DNA of 64,000 nucleotides from Ligilactobacillus ruminis DSM 20403 = NBRC 102161. GTDB taxonomy: Bacteria; Bacillota; Bacilli; Lactobacillales; Lactobacillaceae. The notes below the pieces were generated by a model. The model searched no databases. It saw only the letters and a list, made by a program, of their open reading frames with translations, and was not told the origin of the DNA. The position numbers and the translations under genes are program-made. The stretch lies in assembly GCF_900113455.1 (NCBI RefSeq), contig NZ_FOPI01000008.1, positions 22,633 through 86,632 on the forward strand, written 5' to 3'. Shown here in pieces: positions 1-6,642 of the stretch. Numbering within the stretch: the stretch's first letter is position 1; each line of letters starts with the position of its first letter.

Positions 1-321
1 TTGATCTTCAGGAATGTCTTTTGCGATAACGGCTTTCGGAGCGCCATATTCAACCGTGAAGTCAATATTCTTAACACCGTCTGCTTTGGCGGATTCAACG
101 TAACCTTCCATTGTCTTTTTGGCGGTTTCGGTTACTTGATCCACCATTGCCGTGTCAAAGCTTGAAATATTTTGGAAAGCACGCGTATCGACAACGTGAA
201 CTAAATGAAGAGTCGTTTCATCACCATTTCTTTTTGCGACAGAAACGGCTTTCTTGAATGCTAATTCAGCTTCGCGAGACCCGTCGACAGGAACAAGAAT
301 GTTTTTGTATCTTTGTAACAT
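1..321 (-). CDS. Universal stress protein UspA family, C-terminus cut by window edge
   Basis: My translation starts MLQRYKNILVPVDGSREAEL and runs about 107 residues to the window edge. The opening ILVPVDGS with alternating hydrophobic strands (LHLVHVVD) is the UspA nucleotide-binding fold. The C-terminal G-2x-G-9x-G ATP-binding signature would lie off the window, so ATP binding cannot be judged. The start ATG at 321-319 is preceded by AAAGGGTGAG. It lies downstream of a small membrane-protein gene and a Lacto-usp-like RNA on the same strand, the context in which that RNA motif is known in lactic acid bacteria. Role: a cytoplasmic stress-response protein, exact function unknown. Confidence 0.9.
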   Translation of the reverse strand, partial: MLQRYKNILVPVDGSREAELAFKKAVSVAKRNGDETTLHLVHVVDTRAFQNISSFDTAMVDQVTETAKKTMEGYVESAKADGVKNIDFTVEYGAPKAVIAKDIPEDQ

Positions 322-423
322 TTGACTCACCCTTTCTTTACTTTCATATTTATTTTACTTTATTTATACGGAAAAATAAAGTGAAAACGCTCACTTTTTT
401 GTGAACAAAAGCGCCAATAAACA

Positions 424-717
424 TCAGTTGCCGATTGAGTACGCAAGCATCAAAAAGGAAAGGCTTGAAACAAAAACGGCATCACAGATCAGGAGGATGA
501 TTTTGAAAATCACAAGTGTGGTAAAAGCTGAAATAATACTCAAGCTTCCACAGATAATCAGGACGATTCCCAAAACCAACATAATTTTTGAAAGCGATCG
601 ATCTTTTTCCGGATGAAAAATGATGACGGGCTTGTTTCTGTGGCTAAAAACGTACCAACCTAAAAAAACAACGATTAGGCCAAGGCCGATGAATAAAGCC
701 GTTGCTATATTTTGCAT
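424..717 (-). CDS. Small integral membrane protein, unknown function
   Basis: 97 aa with three hydrophobic stretches (about residues 4-22, 43-62 and 68-92) and a short basic, polar loop (SHRNKPVIIFHPEKDRSLSK) after the first. No enzymatic motif is visible and I do not recognise a named family with certainty. A GAGGAC Shine-Dalgarno lies just before the ATG. It sits between the candidate Lacto-usp RNA and uspA. The published context of that RNA is an operon with a hypothetical gene followed by usp, which this pair matches. A role in stress adaptation is possible only by association. Confidence 0.7.
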   Translation of the reverse strand: MQNIATALFIGLGLIVVFLGWYVFSHRNKPVIIFHPEKDRSLSKIMLVLGIVLIICGSLSIISAFTTLVIFKIILLICDAVFVSSLSFLMLAYSIGN

Positions 718-740
718 TGTAAAAGTCCTCAGTTAAGTCT

Positions 741-775
741 TTGTCTAAAAAAGGGCCAAAGCAAAAACTTTGGCC
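741..775 (-). terminator. Intrinsic terminator of the 6S-like RNA
   Basis: A perfect 8-bp stem GGCCAAAG/CTTTGGCC (754-761 and 768-775) with a 6-nt loop is followed on the minus strand by CTTTTTT. The membrane-protein gene begins shortly after, so read-through may contribute to its expression. Confidence 0.85.
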
Positions 776-964
776 GGTGAAAATCCGATGGTGCCGATTT
801 AAGTCCTTGCAGTTGAACCCGCGTTTATGCAGGAAAAAGTGTCCATACCGAGGTTTTTTGGACGCCAAGTGAAATGGTCTGCCAGCCGCCTCGAGATCCG
901 GTCACAAATATATCAGTTGTTCGGTCAACCATACGATAGGACGACACGTACACTTCAGAATTCC
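744..964 (-). ncRNA. ssrS: Lacto-usp motif RNA / candidate 6S RNA
   Basis: A non-coding stretch of about 200 nt between rarA and the hypothetical-usp pair has its own promoter (TTGTAA, 17 nt, TAAGAT) and an intrinsic terminator. The expected transcript is about 190-220 nt. Near its ends GTCCT and GTTG can pair with CAAC and AGGAC, giving a long closing stem round an open centre. Known: Lacto-usp RNA lies upstream of a hypothetical gene plus usp in lactic acid bacteria and was proposed to be their 6S RNA because it shares the rarA-linked location. The identification here is by context and architecture, not by a covariance search. Confidence 0.65.
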
Positions 965-970
965 AATTTC

Positions 971-999
971 ATCTTAGCATAGGTTTTGAATAATTACAA
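971..999 (-). promoter_or_regulatory. Sigma-A promoter of the Lacto-usp/6S-like RNA
   Basis: Reading the minus strand, TTGTAA (999-994) is separated by exactly 17 nt from TAAGAT (976-971). This predicts a start near position 964, directly after the rarA stop codon at 1001-1003. Confidence 0.65.
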
Positions 1000-1000
1000 A

Positions 1001-2275
1001 TCACTTGCGCCATCTGGAATTTTGCAATGCCGAATATTGTTGTTTCAAAGCTTGTTCGTAACGACCGTTTTCTTTTGGAACGTAGTAGGTGCGGTCAAGC
1101 AGGGAATCGGGAAGATATTGTTGTTTGACCCAGTCATGCGGATAGTCATGTGGATACTTGTAACTCGTCCCGTGACCGAGTTTTTCTGCTCCTTTATAGT
1201 GAGCATCCTTCAAGTGATTTGGGACCTCACCTCCGTGGCCCTTTCTGATATCGTCAAGAGCAGCATCAATTGCCTGAATTCCTGAATTTGATTTTGGCGA
1301 AATGCAAAGCTCAATTACGGCATCGGCCAAAGGAATTCGTGCTTCAGGCAATCCCAATCGTTCAGCTGCGAGCACGGCAGAAACGGTTCTTGAACAGGCA
1401 GGGGGATTGGCTAATCCGATATCTTCATAGGCAATGGTCAGCAATCTTCTCATGACGCTGATCAAGTCGCCCGCTTCAAGCAATCGGGCCATGTAGTGCA
1501 AGGCCGCATTCGTATCGGAACCGCGAATCGATTTTTGGAATGCCGAAATCACGTCATAATGCGCATCACCGTCCTTATCATGCGTGAGCGCTTTTTTTTG
1601 AATGCATTCCTCAATGATTTCAAGCGTGACGTGAACATGATTGCTTTCATCCGTTGGCGTTGACATTACGGCCAATTCCAGTCCGTTCAGCGCGCTTCTC
1701 AGATCGCCGTTCGTTGCCCGCTCCAAGTGAATCATGGCATCATCGTCCAATACGACATGGTATTTTCCGAGACCGCGCTCATCGTCTTGGAGAGCCCTGT
1801 TAATGGCAGTTTTAATATCTTCTTCCGAAAGTTTTTGGACTTCAAAAATCTGCGTTCGACTGCGAATGGCAGGATTGATGGAGATATAAGGATTTTCTGT
1901 TGTCGCGCCAATCAAAATGATTTTGCCGCTTTCAAGCAGCGGCAACAAAAAATCCTGTTTAGGCTTGGTCAGGCGATGAATCTCATCGAGCATCAAAATG
2001 ACCGTTCCGCTCATTTTTGCCTCCAACGCAACCTGTTCAAGCTCTTTTTTGGAGTCGGTCGCTGCATTTAAAATGCGAAAAGCATATTTCGTCGAACCGG
2101 CAATCGCACTTGCAATGCTGGTTTTGCCTGTTCCGGGAGGACCGTAAAGAATCATTGATGATAAAAGTTTTGCCTGAACCATTCGGCGAATAATCTTGCC
2201 TTCTCCGACAAGGTGACGTTGTCCGACGATTTCGTCAATGTCTTTTGGACGCATGCGAAATGCGAGTGGTTTCAT
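1001..2275 (-). CDS. rarA: Replication-associated recombination protein A (RarA/MgsA), AAA+ ATPase
   Basis: 424 aa, full length for the family. Walker A is GPPGTGKTS (about residues 45-53), Walker B is LMLDEIHRL (about 94-102), and sensor 1 is ILIGATTENP. The C-terminal half is the tetramerisation region typical of RarA/WRNIP1. RarA acts at stalled replication forks, interacting with SSB and polymerase. The start ATG is preceded by AAGGAAGTG. The gene is divergent from the GshF-like gene, and the linkage to a 6S-type RNA downstream is known in Firmicutes. Confidence 0.97.
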   Translation of the reverse strand: MKPLAFRMRPKDIDEIVGQRHLVGEGKIIRRMVQAKLLSSMILYGPPGTGKTSIASAIAGSTKYAFRILNAATDSKKELEQVALEAKMSGTVILMLDEIHRLTKPKQDFLLPLLESGKIILIGATTENPYISINPAIRSRTQIFEVQKLSEEDIKTAINRALQDDERGLGKYHVVLDDDAMIHLERATNGDLRSALNGLELAVMSTPTDESNHVHVTLEIIEECIQKKALTHDKDGDAHYDVISAFQKSIRGSDTNAALHYMARLLEAGDLISVMRRLLTIAYEDIGLANPPACSRTVSAVLAAERLGLPEARIPLADAVIELCISPKSNSGIQAIDAALDDIRKGHGGEVPNHLKDAHYKGAEKLGHGTSYKYPHDYPHDWVKQQYLPDSLLDRTYYVPKENGRYEQALKQQYSALQNSRWRK

Positions 2276-2364
2276 CGAATCACTTCCTTATGCTTATATT
2301 TTACGCCAACGCTTGTTCGAAAGACAACTTAAAGAGACATGATAGTGATGAAAACTGCATGTTT

Positions 2365-2373
2365 TGGTATAAT
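2365..2373 (+). promoter_or_regulatory. Extended -10 promoter of the GshF-like gene
   Basis: TGGTATAAT is an extended -10 element (TGN then TATAAT) 33 nt before the likely GTG start. No good -35 is visible at 17 nt, which suits an extended -10 promoter. Confidence 0.5.
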
Positions 2374-2405
2374 ATAGATAACAATTTTTGCAAAGGATGA
2401 GAATC

Positions 2406-4454
2406 GTGAAATTTGACGAAATCGGAAATGTAATTGAAAAAGAGAAAATGACGGGGGCTTTGTTTAATATTGCATGGAAGGTTTCAAGGCCGCGTCAGGT
2501 CGTCAGAAGAGACGGATCGCTTGGAAATGCAGAGCTTGAGCAAAAGGACAATCCCTATTTGAAAGTTTCAAAGGGGGTAGTCGAGCTGACCACTCGTTCA
2601 TGGCTTTCGGCATCAAAACTTTTCTTCGACATGAAGCTTCAAGAGCATACGCTGAGAAAAGCAATCGGAGACGATGCTTATTTATGGCCTTTTTCTTGCG
2701 GAATTAAAAAAGATTCAAAACTTGACCCTAAAATTCTTTTGCGATTTCCGGAAGGGTTGTTCAAGGAACTTTACGAATCTGAGTTTAAGCGAAGCAAAAT
2801 TTCTTATATGACCTTCAGAAATCAGGTTTATATGAAAGTTTTGCGCGGTTTTGTCTCAAAAAGGTGGTTTTTGGAATACCTTTTTGGAGCAACTCCGTAT
2901 GATTTTGCAGCGGGTGAAGTCGAGGGAAAAAGTTCACCGAAACGTTCCGCTTCAAACAACATAAATCCTGTTGTCCAAAAACAGGCGGACAATTTAAATT
3001 ACTTGAGTCTCAAAAAATACCTTGAAACGTCTGATCGAACAAATCCGGACGGAATCATGCCGAACGGAAACTATGCAGATCTGAACGAAATGAAGGATCA
3101 AGGAATTCATTATCTGCAGATCGAAACGGTAGATTATGATCCACGCAGCATTTTAGGAGTGACTCCGCTCATGATTTCAACGTTAGAGCTTATGGCAGGG
3201 TATTTTTTAATGACCGAAAACGTTGATGAAAGCATTTTAAACGATTCAAGAAGTTTCAGCCTTAATGTGGCAAAAGAAAGTCCCTATGCTAAATCGGACG
3301 TGGTTACCAAAGCCCGCTTGTTTATGCAGGACATTTTGCGCTTTGGAGAAAAATTGGGCTTTTCAAAGATGCAAAGCGTTTCTGATGCTTTGAAAATAAG
3401 GATTGAAGAACCGGAAAATACTCCGGCCGCAAAACTGATCAGGCTGCAAGGAAACCAAAGCCTGTTTGATTACGGCATAAATTTGATGCAAAAAAATCAA
3501 AATGAGGTTTTAGATACCGGATTTGACGACGGAAGCGCTCGTTTGATTGAAGAGTCAATTTTAAACGGAATTTCATATCAGCCGGTAATTCCTGAAGCAA
3601 ATATCGTGCAAATCGGCTCCAAAATGATCAAAAGCGGGATTCAGACAAGTTCAGACAGCGCGCTGATGAAAGAAATCTGGGATAAAAAATCGGTTGCCAA
3701 ACAATTCGTTGAACAGTTCGGTTTCACCGTTTTGTCTGATTACATCGTCGGCAATCGCAGAAAGTTTGATGAGATTTTTCCGCGCGTCAAAGGAATGGCC
3801 GTTTCTGTCAAAAATGCTGAAGGTCCTTCAGATGAAAAAGCCTCCCTGTTCAGGTTGGCACCGACTAAAGAAGAGTTGTGGGATGCTGTTTCACGCATCA
3901 TTCGCGATGGGAAAAAGGCGATGATCGAACTGGTGGTTCCAGGGTCCGTTTATCGGGCATTATTTTTCCAGGATCGAATTTTAAGCGTAATCGAACGCTT
4001 GCCTGCGGGAGTCGTCGGTGACGGAAGAAGAACGATCAAACAGTTGATCGACAGCAAAAATTTGTCTGACAAGACAAACCAAATCATCATCGGACCTTCC
4101 GAAAAAGAAACGATGGATGTTCAAGGAGTGACGCTTGAGACGATACCAGGGCGCGGAAACGAGGTTTTGCTTCGTTATGATGCGACAAGCGGGACCGGAA
4201 ACCGCAGCTTGGAAGTTCTCGATGAAATTGATTCAAGCTATCTGGATGAGCTTTGCCGTTTGGCCAAGGCGTTGAGACTTCATGACGGAGCGCTTGACAT
4301 TGTGATTCCAAATATCTATCAAAGATATGATGCCGACCATCCGGAGGCATTGATTTTCTTGAGTGCCCATGCAACTCCGAAACTTTCGATGCACGAAAAC
4401 GTGCTCTTGATCGGAAATCAAAATATCGCAAAAAAAATCGTTATGATGCAGTAA
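2406..4454 (+). CDS. GshF-like protein (glutamate-cysteine ligase plus ATP-grasp fold) with degenerate active sites
   Basis: About 682 aa from GTG 2406, chosen because AAAGGATGAG lies 6-15 nt upstream; a TTG at 2388 would add six residues but overlaps that site. The N-terminal half follows the ligase domain of bifunctional GshF: DAYLWPFS near residue 94, and KVLRGFVSKRWFLEYLFGA near 150. The C-terminal half follows its ATP-grasp domain: VVPGSVYRALFF and RLPAGVVGDGRRTIKQLI. Key motifs are altered. The catalytic GIERE-type N-terminal motif is replaced by FNIAWKVSR, SGIHYNFS by SKISYMTF, and the metal-binding IELNFNP of ATP-grasp by IFLSAHATP. Canonical GshF is about 750 aa. I infer a non-canonical or inactive homologue, not a normal glutathione synthetase. 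Confidence 0.8.
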   Translation: MKFDEIGNVIEKEKMTGALFNIAWKVSRPRQVVRRDGSLGNAELEQKDNPYLKVSKGVVELTTRSWLSASKLFFDMKLQEHTLRKAIGDDAYLWPFSCGIKKDSKLDPKILLRFPEGLFKELYESEFKRSKISYMTFRNQVYMKVLRGFVSKRWFLEYLFGATPYDFAAGEVEGKSSPKRSASNNINPVVQKQADNLNYLSLKKYLETSDRTNPDGIMPNGNYADLNEMKDQGIHYLQIETVDYDPRSILGVTPLMISTLELMAGYFLMTENVDESILNDSRSFSLNVAKESPYAKSDVVTKARLFMQDILRFGEKLGFSKMQSVSDALKIRIEEPENTPAAKLIRLQGNQSLFDYGINLMQKNQNEVLDTGFDDGSARLIEESILNGISYQPVIPEANIVQIGSKMIKSGIQTSSDSALMKEIWDKKSVAKQFVEQFGFTVLSDYIVGNRRKFDEIFPRVKGMAVSVKNAEGPSDEKASLFRLAPTKEELWDAVSRIIRDGKKAMIELVVPGSVYRALFFQDRILSVIERLPAGVVGDGRRTIKQLIDSKNLSDKTNQIIIGPSEKETMDVQGVTLETIPGRGNEVLLRYDATSGTGNRSLEVLDEIDSSYLDELCRLAKALRLHDGALDIVIPNIYQRYDADHPEALIFLSAHATPKLSMHENVLLIGNQNIAKKIVMMQ

Positions 4455-4482
4455 AAAAGAGGCTTGGAATAATTATGCCTCA

Positions 4483-4535
4483 AACTAAAAACCCGGATGA
4501 TTTGCAGTTAGTTGCAATCATTCGGGTTTTTAGTT
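4483..4535. terminator. Long palindromic bidirectional terminator
   Basis: The arms AACTAAAAACCCGGATGAT.. and ..ATCATTCGGGTTTTTAGTT (about 24 nt each, nearly perfect) flank the loop GTTAGT. A/T runs lie on both sides, so it can stop the GshF-like gene on the plus strand and anything arriving from the minus strand. Confidence 0.85.
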
Positions 4536-4602
4536 AGTATTCATGACAATTCCCATGCTACGATGGAAATAAGCAAAAAAGTTTGTTTTCATGTATTAAA
4601 AT

Positions 4603-4700
4603 TGAAAAAAGCTGGACAAAATCAGTCTCAAGCGGATTGTACTATGTCCGGCATTATGTTTAATTCAAGCCGGAAACGGGGCTTTTTTCTCCCAGTCTCT
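4603..4700 (+). repeat. Diverged copy of an intergenic repeat (copy B)
   Basis: This stretch aligns with the reverse complement of 63600-63700 in the same block order: AAAAAAGCYGGACAAARTC, a CGGC block, YGTTTAATTCAAG, then CCMAGTCTCT. It ends next to the yueI stop codon. Spacers between the blocks have diverged. No coding potential is seen. Confidence 0.55.
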
Positions 4701-4703
4701 TTT

Positions 4704-5150
4704 TTAGCCGAAAAGTCTTTCCAGGAGAGAACGATGCTTAGGATGAGACGAATTCTCCGTTTTCTTAGGGTAGCACTCAAAAATATCAATTTTTTCTTTG
4801 TGAATGGCTTGAGTCTTGTCGCAAAAAACAACCGCGAAATCGGTTGAATCATTCGGGAGATTGTGATCGGACGTTGCAGTGAAATCAATGCCGTGATCAT
4901 TTGCAAGCTTGACCAGTTTGGAAAGAGAAGCTGCATCGACCTGACCGTTGATAATCAGGCGGAAGTCCGGATGAATCGACATTTCTTGTGACAAATCAAG
5001 CAAACTTTCCGGGTTGTTTAGTTCTTCAAACGTGATGACGACATCGACTCTTTCGCGAAAAGTTCCAAGGTATTTGCGGCGTTCGTCAGGATTAATCTGG
5101 GGAGTTCCATACATTCCCTTGTTCATATGGTTTTGTAGTTCATCAGACAT
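4704..5150 (-). CDS. yueI: YueI family protein (DUF1694)
   Basis: 148 aa. The middle of the protein (RRKYLGTFRERVDVVITFEE, then HPDFRLIINGQ) matches the YueI/DUF1694 family, small cytoplasmic Firmicutes proteins with an RNase-H-like fold of unknown role. The basic tail PKHRSLLERLFG is typical of lactobacillus members. The start ATG has AAGAAGGTTG upstream. The gene follows rpsD on the same strand with an apparent rpsD terminator between them, so it is probably transcribed mainly on its own. Confidence 0.85.
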   Translation of the reverse strand: MSDELQNHMNKGMYGTPQINPDERRKYLGTFRERVDVVITFEELNNPESLLDLSQEMSIHPDFRLIINGQVDAASLSKLVKLANDHGIDFTATSDHNLPNDSTDFAVVFCDKTQAIHKEKIDIFECYPKKTENSSHPKHRSLLERLFG

Positions 5151-5212
5151 CGTTCAACCTTCTTTCTTGTTTTCATTCTAAAGTGTAACATGAAGAAGAT
5201 AATTCAGACAAC

Positions 5213-5238
5213 AAAAAACAGCCCCCATAAAGAGGACC
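5213..5238 (-). terminator. rpsD intrinsic terminator
   Basis: On the minus strand ACGGTCCTC, loop TTTAT, GGGGGCTGT (a stem with G-U pairs) is followed by TTTTTT, 25 nt after the rpsD stop codon. Confidence 0.75.
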
Positions 5239-5262
5239 GTTTCAACAAATTCACTTTGAAAA

Positions 5263-5871
5263 TTAAAGTTTGTTGTAGTATTCAACGACAAGAGCTTCAT
5301 CGATGTTTGCATCGAGTTCTTCACGTTCAGGAAGACGTACCAATGAGCCTTCCATCTTGTTTTCGTCGAATGAAACGAATGGTGCACGACCGACAACGGC
5401 TTCCAAAGCATCCTTAACGACTTGAAGGTTCTTTGAACGTTCACGCAAGGAAATAACTTGGCCAGGCTTTACTTCGTATGACGGAATGTCAACGCGCTTG
5501 CCATCAACCGTGATGTGACCATGGTTTACCAATTGGCGAGCTTGACGACGTGTCGTAGCTAATCCAAGACGGTAAACAACGTTGTCCAGGCGACGTTCCA
5601 AAAGAATCATGAAGTTATCGCCGTGCTTGCCTTCGCGAATCTTGCCAGCCTTAACGAAAAGGTTAGCAAATTGACGTTCTGACAAACCGTACGTCATGCG
5701 AAGCTTTTGCTTTTCACGCAATTGCAAACCATATTCGGAAAGCTTGCGACGGTTGTTTTGACCGTGTTGACCTGGTGCGTAAGGACGCCGTGCTAATTCT
5801 TTGCCTGTGCCTGAAAGGGAGATGCCTAAGCGACGTGAAACCTTCCAGGAAGGACCTGTATAACGAGACAT
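5263..5871 (-). CDS. rpsD: 30S ribosomal protein S4
   Basis: 202 aa, full length. The N-terminus ([20 protein letters not shown]) and the S4 RNA-binding domain (about residues 93-155: [20 protein letters not shown]) are unmistakable. S4 nucleates 30S assembly on the 16S 5' domain and in many bacteria represses its own mRNA. The N-terminal zinc-binding cysteines are absent, so this is the zinc-independent form. The start has a strong GGAGGAAT site that can be hidden in a hairpin (see the leader). Confidence 0.98.
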   Translation of the reverse strand: MSRYTGPSWKVSRRLGISLSGTGKELARRPYAPGQHGQNNRRKLSEYGLQLREKQKLRMTYGLSERQFANLFVKAGKIREGKHGDNFMILLERRLDNVVYRLGLATTRRQARQLVNHGHITVDGKRVDIPSYEVKPGQVISLRERSKNLQVVKDALEAVVGRAPFVSFDENKMEGSLVRLPEREELDANIDEALVVEYYNKL

Positions 5872-6041
5872 TTAAAATTCCTCCAATTAAATAATTTGGA
5901 GTAAAATAATCCGTGCGAGTTTAGTATTCGTGCATTTCATTTTGCGATTTTCACCCTTGCAGCCGAAGGGTTACTCATACGAACCAAAACGGCAATGAAA
6001 TGTTGACGTTCTTACCGCTCGCTGCTGCATTATTTTACACA
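5872..6041 (-). promoter_or_regulatory. rpsD mRNA leader, candidate S4 autoregulatory element
   Basis: The predicted 5' UTR is about 170 nt, long for this genome. On the minus strand CATTTCATT can pair with AATGAAATG, and ACCCTT with AAGGGT inside it. Immediately before the gene CTCCAA..TTGGAG (5881-5901) forms a hairpin that contains most of the Shine-Dalgarno sequence. This fits translational autoregulation by S4, as known for other Firmicutes rpsD leaders. Family assignment was not checked with a covariance model. Confidence 0.6.
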
Positions 6042-6047
6042 ACTGAC

Positions 6048-6076
6048 ATCGTATCAGATTGAATCTTTTGTGTCAA
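6048..6076 (-). promoter_or_regulatory. rpsD promoter
   Basis: On the minus strand, consensus TTGACA (6076-6071), 17 nt, then TACGAT (6053-6048). The -35 box overlaps the msrC stop codon, so rpsD has its own start within the end of the upstream gene. Confidence 0.75.
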
Positions 6077-6531
6077 GACCATTTTGTGTTTTTAAGCAAG
6101 ACTTCGACAAATCCGGAAAGTGCCGTTTCGTCTTCTTTGCTGAAACGATTTTTTGAAGGCGAATCGATGTCGAGCACACCAATCATTTGATTGTCTTTGA
6201 TCAAAGGAATGACGATCTCAGAATTTGAGGCAGAGTCGCATGCGATGTGTCCCGGAAATTCATGGACGTTTGCGACGCGCAGGGCTTTTCTTTGTGAAAA
6301 TGCAGTTCCGCAGACACCGGTGCCGTTTTTAATGTGCATACAGGCAACTTTCCCTTGAAACGGTCCAAGATCTAATGAATCGGTTTGTTCGTCATAAAGG
6401 TAAAAACCGGCCCAATTGACGTCTTTTAAGCTACTGTACAGGAGCGCCGACGCATTTGCCAGATTTGAAACGGGGTTATGCTCATTGAACAAAAGCGCGT
6501 CAAGTTGTTTCGACAACAGATTATCGGTCAT
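6073..6531 (-). CDS. msrC: Free methionine-(R)-sulfoxide reductase, GAF domain (fRMsr)
   Basis: 152 aa, a single GAF domain. The family's three cysteines are visible: VACMHIKNGTGVCGTAF supplies two and FPGHIACDSAS the catalytic third. fRMsr reduces free methionine-R-sulfoxide with thioredoxin in the cytoplasm. Start chosen at ATG 6531 because GGAGG lies 11 nt upstream; an ATG at 6549 would place that site inside the coding region. The same gene sits beside rpsD and ezrA in related lactobacilli. Confidence 0.93.
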   Translation of the reverse strand: MTDNLLSKQLDALLFNEHNPVSNLANASALLYSSLKDVNWAGFYLYDEQTDSLDLGPFQGKVACMHIKNGTGVCGTAFSQRKALRVANVHEFPGHIACDSASNSEIVIPLIKDNQMIGVLDIDSPSKNRFSKEDETALSGFVEVLLKNTKWS

Positions 6532-6572
6532 AATTATTGAGGCCTCCAAGCGGTTATTTTTTATGTATCATA

Positions 6573-6581
6573 TGTTATAAT
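6573..6581 (+). promoter_or_regulatory. Extended -10 promoter of ezrA
   Basis: TGTTATAAT (TGN plus a perfect TATAAT) lies about 60 nt before the ezrA start, in the divergent space from msrC. Confidence 0.55.
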
Positions 6582-6642
6582 ATAAGCAATTGTATTTAAA
6601 TGCAAATTCGATGATTTGAAAGTAAGGGGCGGAATTCACATT

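Noticed and set aside
401..616. 71-aa plus-strand frame
   Set aside because: Antisense to the small membrane-protein gene; no ribosome site; composition follows the other strand.
644..868. 74-aa minus-strand frame
   Set aside because: Overlaps the 6S-like RNA and the start of the membrane-protein gene; no family signature or Shine-Dalgarno.
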